Of a stretch of DNA of 64,000 nt, positions 1 to 10,878 are shown piece after piece. This DNA is from Castellaniella ginsengisoli (GTDB lineage Bacteria > Pseudomonadota > Gammaproteobacteria > Burkholderiales > Burkholderiaceae_B). The position numbers were made by a program, and so were the translations under genes. Under the pieces are notes generated by a model. The model was not told the DNA's origin. It saw only the letters and a program-made list of their open reading frames with translations, and ran no database searches. Where the stretch lies: the NCBI RefSeq assembly GCF_039523235.1, contig NZ_BAAAEX010000010.1; one strand, 5' to 3'. Position 1 is the stretch's first letter. The number at the start of each line of letters is the position of its first letter.

Positions 1-67
1 ACAGTTTCGGGCTGAAGGTGGGGTAGGCGTCCAAGCCGGTCCCGGCCGGGACGCCGGGGTCGCGCAC
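1..67 (-). CDS. possible 5' end of an unidentified gene (partial)
   Basis: On the minus strand, downstream of the methyltransferase gene, a GTG at 67-65 opens a frame with no stop up to the window edge (22 codons). The predicted start reads roughly V-R-D-P-G-V-P-A-G-T. There is no clear ribosome-binding site and too little sequence to recognise a family. It could also be simple intergenic DNA. Confidence 0.2.
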   Translation of the reverse strand, partial: MRDPGVPAGTGLDAYPTFSPKL

Positions 68-73
68 GCCGGA

Positions 74-1255
74 CTACAACCGGTCGCGCCGGTCCCCGCG
101 CGCAAAGCCCAGCAAGGGCGCATCCAGGCCCTTGCCGAGGGCCAGCACCTTGAACAATTCGCCCATTTCGGCCTCGGACAGCAGCGTGTTCAGGGCGGTC
201 AACTGGCGCGCGCGCCGTACAGGGTCGTCGCCCGGCGCATGGATCAGGTCGATCAGGCCCGCGTTCATCAGAAACCGCGCCTGGGAGGTGTAGCCCAGCA
301 CGCTCAGCCCGCCGTCCAGCGCGGCATCGGCCATGGCGGTGAAGTCCACGTGGGTGGTGATGTCCTGCAGGCCGGGCAGGATGAGCGCCTGGTCATGGGC
401 ATGATGGCGGAAGTGGCACATCAGCGTGCCGCGCAGGCGCTGGGGGTGGTAGTACTCGGCTTGCGGAAAGCCGTAGTCGATCAGCAGGGCGGCGCCCCGC
501 TGCAGCCAGCGGCCCATGTCGCGCACCCAGGCCTCGGCCTGGAAGTTGATTTCCGACTGATAGCCGGGCAGGGCGGGCATGCGGGCGGCCAGCGCCGCCG
601 CCGTGGGGGGCGGCGCTTCGCGCGTCGCCCAGCGAAAGGGCGCGGCGGCCTCGGGCCGGGCATCCAGGGCGACGCCCAGCAGCTCGGCCGCGCCCGCGGC
701 GTTCCAGCGGAACAGGACGGCAGGCATGGCGTCCAGAACCTCATTGGCGATCACGCAGCCATTGAAGGACGACGGCAGCGCATCGCGCCAGCGCACCCGG
801 CCTTCCCAGGCCGACAGGCGGTCCTGCTGGCGGGCGCGCAGGTCGGCGGACAGTTCCAGGATTTCGTATTCGACTTCGACGCCCTGCTCTTGCAAGGCGG
901 GAATCAGCGCGGCGGCGAGAGCGCCCGATCCCGCGCCGAACTCCAGGACGCGGGCGGATGCGCTGGCCTGCAGCACCTGGGCAACCTGGCGGGCGAGCGC
1001 CCGGCCGAACAAGGGGCTGGTTTCGGGGGCGGTGGTGAAATCGCCGTCCCGGTGGAACTTGGCGCTGCCCGCGCTGTAGTAGCCCAGGCCGGGAGCGTAC
1101 AGAGCGGCTTCCATCCACCGCTCGAACGGCAGCCAGCCCCCGGCGTCGCGGATGCGTTCCACGAGCATGGCCTGGACGCGGGCGCCGTGGGCGCGTGCGT
1201 CGTCGTCGGGCTCGGGCAGGCCGGAGGGCGTATAAACGGCGGGCAGTTCGATCAT
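74..1255 (-). CDS. MidA-type SAM-dependent methyltransferase (NDUFAF7 family)
   Basis: The 393-residue protein matches the COG1565/MidA family, whose mitochondrial relatives methylate an arginine of a complex I subunit; the bacterial substrate is not established. Visible hallmarks are the N-terminal ALYAPGLGYY block (about 51-60), GDFTTAPE (71-78) and the SAM-binding glycine motif VLEFGAGSG (103-111), followed by a C-terminal LIDYGFPQ segment. No signal peptide or membrane segment is visible, so it should be cytoplasmic. The length is normal for the family. It reads in the same direction as the helicase upstream but is separated from it by about 57 bp. Confidence 0.85.
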   Translation of the reverse strand: MIELPAVYTPSGLPEPDDDARAHGARVQAMLVERIRDAGGWLPFERWMEAALYAPGLGYYSAGSAKFHRDGDFTTAPETSPLFGRALARQVAQVLQASASARVLEFGAGSGALAAALIPALQEQGVEVEYEILELSADLRARQQDRLSAWEGRVRWRDALPSSFNGCVIANEVLDAMPAVLFRWNAAGAAELLGVALDARPEAAAPFRWATREAPPPTAAALAARMPALPGYQSEINFQAEAWVRDMGRWLQRGAALLIDYGFPQAEYYHPQRLRGTLMCHFRHHAHDQALILPGLQDITTHVDFTAMADAALDGGLSVLGYTSQARFLMNAGLIDLIHAPGDDPVRRARQLTALNTLLSEAEMGELFKVLALGKGLDAPLLGFARGDRRDRL

Positions 1256-1312
1256 GCGCGAAGCATAACAGGACGCATCCGGGCGCCGCTCAAGGCGCCC
1301 GGAGGGATCGGA

Positions 1313-2926
1313 TCAGGCGAAGCGGGGGCGCGGCGCGCGCGCCTGGTCCTGGCGGGCCTGCCGCTTGAAGGCCGGTTTGGCGCCGGTCTTGCCGGCGGCG
1401 GGCCGGGCGGCGCGCGGCGCGTCGCCGTCACGGCCCTGACGCGGCGCGGCGCTGCGGGGCGCGCGGTCGGCCTTGGGGTGGAAGCTGGGACGGCCTTCGC
1501 CGCGATCCGGGCGCGAGAAGGCGGGCTTGTCCTGTTCCCAGGGCTTGCGGGCGCGGGCGGGGCGGGTGTCGTCGATGGCCTGCCCGTCTTGCTGCCAGGC
1601 GGGTTTGCCGCGGGCGTAGGCAGGGCGGGTGTCGGCGCCTGCTTGACCGTCTTGCTGCCAGGGCTTGCGCGCGCGCGGCGCGGCGCCGCTGGCGGGGCCG
1701 TCCTTGTGCCAGGGTTTGCCATGGGGCTTGCCGCCTTGCGGGCGTGCGCCCCGGGCGGGCTTGTCCTTGTAGGTGGGCCGCACGGACCGCTGCGGCTCCA
1801 GGCCGGGGATGGTTTCCATGGGGATGGCCTGGCCGATGAAGTGCTCGATGCGGCGGACCTTGTGGCGCTCCGCATGCACGGCAAGCGTGATGGCCTGTCC
1901 GTCGCGTCCGGCGCGGCCGGTGCGGCCGATGCGGTGCACGTAGTCTTCGGCCTGCAGGGGCAGGTCGTAGTTCACGGCGTGGCTGATGGTCTGCACGTCG
2001 ATGCCGCGCGCGGCCACATCGGTGGCCACCAGGACGCGCACCTGGCCTTTTTGCATCAGGCCCAGGGTGCGGGTACGCTGGCGCTGGTTCATGTCGCCAT
2101 GCAGGGCGGCGGCGGCGAAGCCTTCCTCGCTCAGGTGGTCGGCCAGGTCATCGGCGCCGCGCTTGGTGGCGGTGAAGACGATGGCCTGATCCAGGCTGGC
2201 ATCGCGCAGCAGGTGATCCAGCAGGCGCAGCTTGTGGGCCTTGTCGTCCGCGTACAGCAGGTGCTGGGTGATATTCGTGTGTTTCTGCCGATGGGTAGTG
2301 ATCTCGATGCGCTTGGGGTCGTGCATCAGGTTCGCGGCCAGATGGGCGACCGTGCCGTCCAGCGTGGCCGAGAACAGCAGCGTCTGGCGCTCGTCCGGCG
2401 TGCTGCGGACGATGGTCTCGATATCTTCGATGAAACCCATGTCCAGCATGCGGTCGGCCTCGTCCAGCACCAGGGTCTGGACGGTGGACAGGTTGACGCG
2501 GCGCGCTTGCAGGTGGTCGATCAGGCGGCCCGGGGTCGCCACCAGCACATCCACGCGGCGCGACAGGGATTTGATCTGGGCGCCGTAGGGCATGCCGCCG
2601 ACCACGGTGGCGATGCGCAGGCCGTCGATCTGTTTGCCGTAGGAGCGGGCGGCGTCGGCGACCTGCATGGCCAGTTCGCGCGTCGGCGTCAGGACCAGGA
2701 CCTGCACGCCGCGTCCGCCCGCGCCGGCGCGGTGGCTCAGGCGCTGCAGGGCGGGCAGCATGAAGGCGGCGGTCTTGCCGCTGCCGGTCTGCGAAGAGAC
2801 CATCAGGTCGTGGCCGGCCAGCGCCTGCGGAATGGCGGCGGACTGGACGGAGGTGGGGGTGTCGATGCCGAGGTCGCGCAGGGCGGCCACGAGCTGGGGG
2901 TTGAGCCCCAGGGAGTCGAAGGACAT
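1313..2926 (-). CDS. DEAD-box RNA helicase, RhlE-like
   Basis: ATP-dependent RNA helicase of 537 residues. In order: a Q motif near the N-terminus, Walker A SSQTGSGKT (44-52), PTRELA (81-86), DEAD (155-158), SAT (186-188) and motif VI HRIGRTGRAGR (332-342). Residues from about 380 to the end form a long, basic, low-complexity tail rich in K, R, P, Q and D, with imperfect internal copies of a KPW-QQDGQA-DTRPA unit; such tails in this family usually bind RNA. The ATG at 2926 is preferred because it begins the Q-motif region (MSFDSLGL); an in-frame upstream Met at 3031 would only add unconserved sequence. Roles in ribosome assembly or mRNA decay are inferred from the family. Confidence 0.88.
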   Translation of the reverse strand: MSFDSLGLNPQLVAALRDLGIDTPTSVQSAAIPQALAGHDLMVSSQTGSGKTAAFMLPALQRLSHRAGAGGRGVQVLVLTPTRELAMQVADAARSYGKQIDGLRIATVVGGMPYGAQIKSLSRRVDVLVATPGRLIDHLQARRVNLSTVQTLVLDEADRMLDMGFIEDIETIVRSTPDERQTLLFSATLDGTVAHLAANLMHDPKRIEITTHRQKHTNITQHLLYADDKAHKLRLLDHLLRDASLDQAIVFTATKRGADDLADHLSEEGFAAAALHGDMNQRQRTRTLGLMQKGQVRVLVATDVAARGIDVQTISHAVNYDLPLQAEDYVHRIGRTGRAGRDGQAITLAVHAERHKVRRIEHFIGQAIPMETIPGLEPQRSVRPTYKDKPARGARPQGGKPHGKPWHKDGPASGAAPRARKPWQQDGQAGADTRPAYARGKPAWQQDGQAIDDTRPARARKPWEQDKPAFSRPDRGEGRPSFHPKADRAPRSAAPRQGRDGDAPRAARPAAGKTGAKPAFKRQARQDQARAPRPRFA

Positions 2927-3204
2927 AGGTTTCCTTGCGTCCGCGAGGGCGGACGGTGTGCCGCAGGGAGCGAATGAGCGTCCCCGCTGGGTTGCTGCCG
3001 CGGATGTCTGCCGGGCAAGAATCAGTCGCATGTGCCGACCGAATCAACCCTAACGGCGCACTTGGCGTGAAACCGAGGTCAGAAGGTCAGAAAACAAGCA
3101 ATCCGGCAGTTTGACATGGGGATTTCCCTGAGTCAATGGGCGGTGTGTAAATCCTGTGGTTTGTCTTGCCCGTGTTGGATCGGTGTTGAAACGCCGGAGG
3201 CGGA

Positions 3205-3681
3205 TCAGGCGGCAGCGAACGGAATCCGGGTGTCGAACTTGCTGCGCCGCGTGGCAAAGAAGCTGCGCACATTGCGCACGCGCGGGTCGCCCGTCAGGCA
3301 GCGCAGCGCCAGGGCCTGGTAGGCCGCCATGTCGGCCACCAGGGCCACCAGGATGAAATCCGGCCCGCTGCTGACGGGATAGCATTGCTGGATGGCGGGC
3401 TCGGCCAGCAGCCGGGCCTCGAAGGCGTCGGCCTGGTCGGCCGCCTGGGCGTCCAGCGTGACCTCGATCAGCACGGTCAGGGCCGCGCCCATCAGGGCGG
3501 GATCCAGGATCGCCACCCGCCGCTGGATCACCCCGGCCTGCGTCAGGCGGCGCACGCGCCGCAGACAGGTCGGCGGCGAGGCGTGCACGCGGGCGGCCAG
3601 GTCCTGGTTGCTGAGCGCGGCGTCCCGCTGCAAGACATCGAGGATGCGGCGGTCCAGGTCGTCGAGTTCCATCAGGGGCAT
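3205..3681 (-). CDS. Lrp/AsnC-family transcriptional regulator
   Basis: A 158-residue feast/famine regulator: an N-terminal winged helix-turn-helix starting LDDLDRRILDVLQ and including the recognition segment PPTCLRRVRRL, then the alpha/beta ligand-binding (RAM) domain. The ATG at 3681 fits the usual family start; an in-frame Met at 3726 would add 15 unconserved residues. It is divergent from glmS, and the AT-rich region between them holds four similar 13-bp near-palindromes (3747-3842), which are good candidates for its own binding sites. The ligand is unknown; amino acids are usual for the family. Autoregulation and control of glmS are inferences. Confidence 0.85.
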   Translation of the reverse strand: MPLMELDDLDRRILDVLQRDAALSNQDLAARVHASPPTCLRRVRRLTQAGVIQRRVAILDPALMGAALTVLIEVTLDAQAADQADAFEARLLAEPAIQQCYPVSSGPDFILVALVADMAAYQALALRCLTGDPRVRNVRSFFATRRSKFDTRIPFAAA

Positions 3682-3746
3682 GGGGGTGTTTCCGGTTTGC
3701 AACAGGTGTGAGGAGGAGCGATGCATCGAGCCTGGATTTGTTCGAT

Positions 3747-3842
3747 GAAATTCAAATAGTCGTTTATTATGAAATTAAATTTCATGATTATCAGTAGTAG
3801 AAATTATATTTCATCATGGATGGAAAATAGAAATCAAATTTC
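3747..3842. promoter_or_regulatory. array of four 13-bp near-palindromes, candidate Lrp-type operator
   Basis: Four related sites sit in an AT-rich stretch between the Lrp gene and glmS: GAAATTCAAATAG (3747-3759), GAAATTAAATTTC (3771-3783), GAAATTATATTTC (3800-3812) and GAAATCAAATTTC (3830-3842). Three of them fit GAAAT-N3-ATTTC. Their start-to-start spacings are 24, 29 and 30 bp, so the last three lie close to three helical turns apart, as expected for an octameric Lrp-type protein wrapping DNA. The AT content is far from that of the flanking genes. Confidence 0.55.
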
Positions 3843-3920
3843 TTTCATACCGATCCACAATAGCGCAAAACCAGGCCGGCATCCTGCCGGCCCCTGTCAT
3901 TCCGAACCAGGAGCATGTCC

Positions 3921-5753
<1,833 letters not shown>

Positions 5754-5792
5754 GCGGGGCGCGGGTCCCGCGCGCAGGCGCTCGAAGAGGGT

Positions 5793-6710
5793 TCAGGCCT
5801 TCGCCGTTGCGCCCCAGTCCCGTTCGCCCACATGTTCATGCAGGTGCCGCACGAAAGCCTGGGTGGCGGGCGGCGGGCTGGCGTGCAGGCGGCTGTAGAT
5901 GAAGAACTGGCGCCGGATCACCGGATCCTGCAGCGGCCGCATGCGCAGGCCGTACAGGTCCACCAGCGTGCGCGCGTAGGGCAGCCCCGCCGTTACGCCC
6001 AGTCCCGCGCTGACCATGCTCAGGGCGGTACTCATGAAGGCCACCTCGTGGCTGGGGTGGATGGCGGGGATGTCGGCCATCCGGTACAGGTCCAGGGCCA
6101 GGCGGTCCGTGAACTGGCCCTGGAGGGCGATCAGGGGATAGCGCACCAGATCGGTCCAGCGGATGCGTTTGAGCGATTCCAGCGGATGTCCGGGCGGGAA
6201 CACGGCCATGAAAGGCAGGTCGAACAGCGGATCGGCCGCCAGCTCGGCCAGTCCTTCGCGGTGCGGGCCGATGCTGATGTCCACTTCGCCGCGCACCGCC
6301 TGGGTGATGGCGTTCTCGACGGCGCAGTCCAGCAGGTGGACCTGGATGTCGGGATGTTCCCGGCGGAAGCTGGCGATGACCTCCGGGATCAGGGTGCTGG
6401 CCATCAACTGGGGGGCGGCGATGCGCACGATGCCGCGCCGCAGGCGCTTGAGGTTGTCGATGTTTTCGAGCGCGCCGTCCAGGTCGCGCAGGATGCGCGT
6501 GGCCACCGAATGGAATTCGCGTCCGACTTCCGACAGCTGGATGCGCCGGGTATTGCGGTCCACCAGGCGCACGCCCAGCTGGGACTCCAGTTCCTTGATC
6601 AGGCCGCTGAGCGCAGACTGGGTGATGTGCAGGGATTCGGCCGCCCGGGTGAAGCCCCCGGTGCGGGCCAGCGCCGTGAAGGCGCGCAATTGGCGCAGTG
6701 TCACTTCCAT
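5793..6710 (-). CDS. LysR-family transcriptional regulator
   Basis: A 305-residue LysR-type regulator: N-terminal helix-turn-helix (LRQLRAFTALARTGGFTRAAESL, with QSALSGLIKELESQLG as recognition part), a linker helix and a type-2 periplasmic-binding-like effector domain. It is divergent from the TRAP transporter/homogentisate operon that starts at 6848, with about 137 bp between the two starts. That layout makes it the probable regulator of that operon, responding to an aromatic acid or a pathway intermediate. The inducer cannot be read from sequence. Confidence 0.85.
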   Translation of the reverse strand: MEVTLRQLRAFTALARTGGFTRAAESLHITQSALSGLIKELESQLGVRLVDRNTRRIQLSEVGREFHSVATRILRDLDGALENIDNLKRLRRGIVRIAAPQLMASTLIPEVIASFRREHPDIQVHLLDCAVENAITQAVRGEVDISIGPHREGLAELAADPLFDLPFMAVFPPGHPLESLKRIRWTDLVRYPLIALQGQFTDRLALDLYRMADIPAIHPSHEVAFMSTALSMVSAGLGVTAGLPYARTLVDLYGLRMRPLQDPVIRRQFFIYSRLHASPPPATQAFVRHLHEHVGERDWGATAKA

Positions 6711-6847
6711 CGGATCACCCTATGAATCGATGAATAAAAACTGTTTGAATGATATCTGGAAACTGCGTCTAATGGGGCATCGATAACGAGGATGCGCCGG
6801 CGATGCGGCCGGCACCCGACATCCCTGGACGGACCGGAGACAACGTC

Positions 6848-7489
6848 ATGCCTTCCCGCTGGGAACCCCTGAGCAAGGCCTCGCGCCGCATGCCGCCGCG
6901 GCAACGCGCCGCCCATCTGATCGCGCGAGGTTTTGAAATCATGATCGTCGCCTGCCTGACGATCATGGGCATCCTGGTCTTCGGCAATGTCGTGCTGCGC
7001 TATGCCTTCAATTCCGGCATCGCCATTTCCGAGGAATTGTCCCGCCTGCTCTTCGTCTGGCTGATCTTCATGGGCGCGGTGCTGGCTTCGGCCCGGCGCA
7101 TCCACATCGGCTTCGATACGCTGCAGCGCGCCGTCGGTCCACGCGTGCGGCGCGCGCTCGTGGTCTTCACCGGCGCGCTGATCCTGGTCGGCTGCGGGAT
7201 CTTCATCGTCGGCGGCTGGCGCCAGACCTCGATCAACCTGGGCAATACCTATCCGGCCCTGGGCATTTCCTATGCCTGGCTGTACGGAACGGCGCTGGTG
7301 TTCGGGGTGGCGCTGATCTTCCCGGTCTGCAACAACATCCGCCGGGCGCTGGCCGGCATCGACGACGGCCTCACGGAAGACCTGGCCGACCGCATCGAGA
7401 GCCTGGCCGAACGCATCGAGGACGAGCCGGGACATCCGCCCGCGCCCACGGGCCGCGGGGCGGCTGACTCGAAGGAAGACCGGCCATGA
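6848..7489 (+). CDS. TRAP transporter small permease (DctQ-type)
   Basis: The small membrane subunit of a tripartite ATP-independent periplasmic transporter (213 residues, about four predicted membrane spans). Typical features are the first span MIVACLTIMGILVFGNVVLRY and the following EELSRLLFVWLIFMGA segment, which is characteristic of the family. The ATG at 6848 follows CCGGAGA at 6834-6840 with good spacing; an in-frame Met at 6803 lacks such a site. The end overlaps the large permease by ATGA, indicating translational coupling. Context with FAH-family, maiA and hmgA genes suggests uptake of an aromatic or organic acid feeding homogentisate degradation. Confidence 0.85.
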   Translation: MPSRWEPLSKASRRMPPRQRAAHLIARGFEIMIVACLTIMGILVFGNVVLRYAFNSGIAISEELSRLLFVWLIFMGAVLASARRIHIGFDTLQRAVGPRVRRALVVFTGALILVGCGIFIVGGWRQTSINLGNTYPALGISYAWLYGTALVFGVALIFPVCNNIRRALAGIDDGLTEDLADRIESLAERIEDEPGHPPAPTGRGAADSKEDRP

Positions 7490-8763
7490 GCGCGTTCGTC
7501 TTCCTGGGCTCGCTGCTGGGCCTGATCGCGCTGGGCCTGCCGATCGCCTTCGCGCTGATGTTCGCCGGGGTGGCGCTGATGCTGCTGACCGGGCAGTTCG
7601 ACGCCCAGATCGTGGTGCAGAACGCCATCGCGGGTGCCGACAATTTCGTGCTGATGGCGGTGCCCTTCTTCATCCTGGCGGGCGAGTTCATGAACGCTGG
7701 CGGGCTGTCCCGGCGCATCGTCGACATGGCCAGCGCCTTCGTCGGCCATCTGCGCGGCGGCCTGGGCTACGTGGCCATCTGCGCCGGCATCCTGCTGGCC
7801 AGCCTGTCCGGGTCCGCGGTGGCGGACACGGCGGCGCTGGCGGCCATCCTGGTGCCCATGATGCGCCAGGCCGGCTACGATCCGGCGCGTGCCTGCGGCC
7901 TGATGGCCGCCAGCGGCATCATCGCGCCGGTCATCCCGCCGTCGATCGGCTTCCTGATTTTCGGCGTGGTGGCCAATGTGTCGATCACCCGCCTGTTCCT
8001 GGCCGGGATCGTGCCGGGCGTCCTCATGGGCCTGTTCCTGACCGTGGCCTGGTGGTTCGTCGCCCGCCGCCAGAAGGTGGCGCTGACCCCCCGGGTGCCC
8101 TGGGGGCAAAGGATGCGCCTGCTGGGGCAGGGCGGCTGGGCGCTGATGCTGCCGGTCATCATCGTCGGCGGCCTGCGTTTCGGCATCTTCACGCCGACCG
8201 AGTCCGCCGTGGTGGCGGCGGCCTACGCGCTGTTCGTCGGCGTGGTGGTGTACCGGGAACTGAGCTGGCGCAAGGTCTACGAATGCCTGCTGTCCACGGC
8301 GCAGACGACCTCGGTCGTGCTGCTGCTGGCCGCGCTGGCGATGGTCGCGTCCTACATGATCACCATCACCGACATTTCCGGCCAGGTGGGCGGCTGGCTG
8401 TCTTCGCTGTCGGATCATCCGCTGGTTCTGGTCTCGGCCATGATGCTGGTGGTGTTTTTCGCCGGGATGGTGCTGGACTTCATTCCCATCGTGCTGATTT
8501 TCACGCCGGTGTTCATGCCGATCATCCAGGCGGCCGACATCGACCCCGTCTATTTCGGCGTGATCTTCATCATGAATTGCTCGATCGGCATGATCTCCCC
8601 GCCCGTGGGCGTGGTGCTGAACGTCGTCAGCTCCGTGGGCAAGGTGTCCATGGCGCAGGCCAGTCGCGGCATCGCGCCGTTCTTGCTGGCGCTGGTCGCG
8701 CTGCTGATCGCTTTGATCCTGTTCCCCGAACTGGTGACCGTGCCCGCCCGGTGGTGGCGCTAG
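7486..8763 (+). CDS. TRAP transporter large permease (DctM-type)
   Basis: The 425-residue large permease, with about twelve hydrophobic segments. It shows the family blocks GLPIAFALMFAGV near the start, AVPFFILAGEFMNAGG, SGSAVADTAALAAILVP and IAPVIPPSIGFLIFG. It drives solute import with an ion gradient, together with the small permease and the periplasmic binding protein. Its start codon overlaps the stop of the small permease gene (ATGA at 7486-7489), and the binding protein follows after 40 bp. The length is typical for the DctM family. Confidence 0.92.
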   Translation: MSAFVFLGSLLGLIALGLPIAFALMFAGVALMLLTGQFDAQIVVQNAIAGADNFVLMAVPFFILAGEFMNAGGLSRRIVDMASAFVGHLRGGLGYVAICAGILLASLSGSAVADTAALAAILVPMMRQAGYDPARACGLMAASGIIAPVIPPSIGFLIFGVVANVSITRLFLAGIVPGVLMGLFLTVAWWFVARRQKVALTPRVPWGQRMRLLGQGGWALMLPVIIVGGLRFGIFTPTESAVVAAAYALFVGVVVYRELSWRKVYECLLSTAQTTSVVLLLAALAMVASYMITITDISGQVGGWLSSLSDHPLVLVSAMMLVVFFAGMVLDFIPIVLIFTPVFMPIIQAADIDPVYFGVIFIMNCSIGMISPPVGVVLNVVSSVGKVSMAQASRGIAPFLLALVALLIALILFPELVTVPARWWR

Positions 8764-8803
8764 CACCAGGCGTTCCGTCCGATTCCACCCAAGGAGACAT
8801 CCC

Positions 8804-9784
8804 ATGAAAATCCGTACCACTCTGTTCGTCGGCCTGCTGGCCGCGACGCTGTCGGGCTCGGCCTGGGCGGCCGTGACCGCGAAATTCGCCGTGACTCTGC
8901 CCGAGAAATCCCACCAGGGCCAGGGCGTGGCCAAGTTCGTCGAACTGGTCAAGGCCAAGAGCAACGGCGAGATCGACATCAAGCCCTACTACAGCGGCGC
9001 GCTGGGCAACGACGTGCAGGTGACCTCCGCCCTGCAGGGCGGCACGATCGAGTTCACCGTGCCCCAGACCACCACCCTGACGGGCATGGTCAAGGCCTAC
9101 GAGATCCTGGATTTCCCCTTCCTGTTCAAGAACAGCGAGCAGGCCGAGAAAGTGCTGGACGGCCCGGTGGGCCAGAAGCTGCTGGAAACCCTGCCCGCGC
9201 ATGGCCTGGTGGGCCTGGCCTATTGGGAAAATGGCTTCTTCAATGCCACCAACAGCAAGCATCCGATCGCCAAGGTCGAAGACTTCGAGGGCCTGAAGTT
9301 CCGCTCGATCCAGGCCAAGATCACGCAGGAGACCATCAAGGCCCTGGGCGCCAACCCGGTGCCGCTGGCGGTGCCCGAGCTCTACACCGCGCTGGAGACC
9401 CGCACCATCGACGGCCAGGGTACGCCCAATGCCGTGATTGCGGCGCTCAAGCTGTACGAAGTGCAGAAATACCTGTCCATCACGCGCCACAGCTACGGCG
9501 CCTTCATCCCGCTGGTGTCCAAGGCGTTCTGGGACAAGCTGACGCCCGAGCAGCAGAAGATCCTGAAGGATTCCGCCGTCGAGGCCCGGACTTATCAGCG
9601 CCAGGTGGCGCGCGCCCAGGCGCAGTCGGCCAAGGAAACCATGGCCAAGCACGGCATGGAGATCAACGAAGTCAGCGACGCCGAGCACGATCGCATGCGC
9701 GAGCGCGTGCAGCCGGTGTGGCAGATGTTCATTCCCAGCGTGGGTCAGGATCTGTTCGACCAGGTCCAGGCCGAACTGAAGTAA
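8804..9784 (+). CDS. TRAP transporter substrate-binding protein (DctP-type)
   Basis: A periplasmic solute receptor of 326 residues with a clear Sec signal peptide (about 1-22, ending SAWA). The mature part carries DctP-family signatures such as LPEKSHQGQGVAKFVELVKAK, the YYSGALGNDVQVTSALQGGTIEF block and GLKFRSIQAKI around the ligand-binding arginine position. It presents its ligand to the preceding permeases. An AAGGAGA ribosome-binding site lies just upstream of the ATG. The ligand is inferred from context to be an aromatic or keto acid; the sequence alone does not decide it. Confidence 0.9.
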   Translation: MKIRTTLFVGLLAATLSGSAWAAVTAKFAVTLPEKSHQGQGVAKFVELVKAKSNGEIDIKPYYSGALGNDVQVTSALQGGTIEFTVPQTTTLTGMVKAYEILDFPFLFKNSEQAEKVLDGPVGQKLLETLPAHGLVGLAYWENGFFNATNSKHPIAKVEDFEGLKFRSIQAKITQETIKALGANPVPLAVPELYTALETRTIDGQGTPNAVIAALKLYEVQKYLSITRHSYGAFIPLVSKAFWDKLTPEQQKILKDSAVEARTYQRQVARAQAQSAKETMAKHGMEINEVSDAEHDRMRERVQPVWQMFIPSVGQDLFDQVQAELK

Positions 9785-9854
9785 GCCAGATCGTGCGCGC
9801 GGCTTGCCCGCGCGCGTCCGGGTGCGCCTGGCGCACCCGGCCACCGGAGTTCCC

Positions 9855-10874
9855 ATGAAGCTTGCCACCTTGAAAAACGAGTCGCGCGACGGCCGCCTGG
9901 TCGTCGTGTCCCGGGATCTGACGCAGTGCGTCGCCGTGCCCGAGATCGCACCCACCCTGCAGGCGGCGCTGGATGACTGGGATGCCTGCCTGCCGGCGCT
10001 GCTCGCCGCCTATGACCGGCTCAATTCGGGCCAGGACGGCGCGGCGCGCGCTTTCGACCAGGCTGCCTGCCATTCGCCGCTGCCGCGCGCCTACCAGTGG
10101 GCGGACGGCTCGGCCTACCTGAACCACGTGGAGCTGGTGCGCCGCGCGCGCAACAGCCAGGTGCCGGAATCCTTCTTCACCGATCCGCTGATGTACCAGG
10201 GCGGTTCGGACAGTTTCATCGGCCCGCGCGATCCCATCGTCGCCGACTCCGAGGACTGGGGCATCGACATGGAGGCCGAGGTCGCCGTCGTCACCGGCGA
10301 CGTGCCCATGGGTGCGTCGCCGGCGCAGGCCGCGGATGCAATCCGCCTGCTGATGCTGGTCAACGATGTCTCCCTGCGCGGCCTGATCCCGGCCGAACTG
10401 GCCAAGGGCTTCGGCTTCTTCCAGTCCAAGCCGGCCAGCGCGTTTTCCCCGGTCGCCGTCACCCCCGACGAACTGGGGCCGGCCTGGCACGGCGGCAAGG
10501 TCCACCTGCCGCTGCGGGTCGAGCTGAACGGCGAGCCTTTCGGCTGCCCGAACGCCGGCCAGGACATGACCTTCAATTTTCCGCAACTGATCGCGCACGC
10601 CGCCCGCACGCGGCAACTGGCGGCAGGATCCATCATCGGCTCGGGCACGGTCTCCAACAAGCAGGGCGGGCTGCATGGCTCCAGCATCCGCAACGGCGGC
10701 GTGGGCTACTGCTGCATCGCCGAAGTCCGCATGTACGAGACCATCGAGGGCGGGGCGCCCGTCACGCCCTTCATGCACTTCGGCGATCGTGTGCGCATCC
10801 ACATGAGCGATGCAAGGGGCGAGGACATCTTCGGCATCATCGAGCAGACGGTCGAACGCCGGGCGGGAGCCTGA
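9855..10874 (+). CDS. fumarylacetoacetate hydrolase-family protein
   Basis: A 339-residue FAH-superfamily enzyme. The metal-binding pattern is visible as MEAEVAVV (E140 and E142) and VNDVSLRG (D171), followed by FGFFQSKPASAFSP and a GTVSNKQGG loop. Placed directly before maiA (4 bp) and hmgA, it most likely cleaves fumarylacetoacetate to fumarate and acetoacetate, the last step of homogentisate degradation. It is shorter than animal-type FAH (about 420 residues), so assignment to the FAH step rests on context. The ATG at 9855 is preceded by CCGGAG (9844-9849); the in-frame upstream start at 9804 adds unconserved sequence. Confidence 0.85.
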   Translation: MKLATLKNESRDGRLVVVSRDLTQCVAVPEIAPTLQAALDDWDACLPALLAAYDRLNSGQDGAARAFDQAACHSPLPRAYQWADGSAYLNHVELVRRARNSQVPESFFTDPLMYQGGSDSFIGPRDPIVADSEDWGIDMEAEVAVVTGDVPMGASPAQAADAIRLLMLVNDVSLRGLIPAELAKGFGFFQSKPASAFSPVAVTPDELGPAWHGGKVHLPLRVELNGEPFGCPNAGQDMTFNFPQLIAHAARTRQLAAGSIIGSGTVSNKQGGLHGSSIRNGGVGYCCIAEVRMYETIEGGAPVTPFMHFGDRVRIHMSDARGEDIFGIIEQTVERRAGA

Positions 10875-10878
10875 TCCC

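Noticed and set aside
239..2977. A 912-codon plus-strand frame over the methyltransferase and helicase genes
   Set aside because: It is antisense to two well-supported genes and shows no motif.
3727..3920. glmS ribozyme
   Set aside because: The leader is AT-rich with short palindromes and lacks the pseudoknotted core of the ribozyme; the class is mainly Gram-positive.
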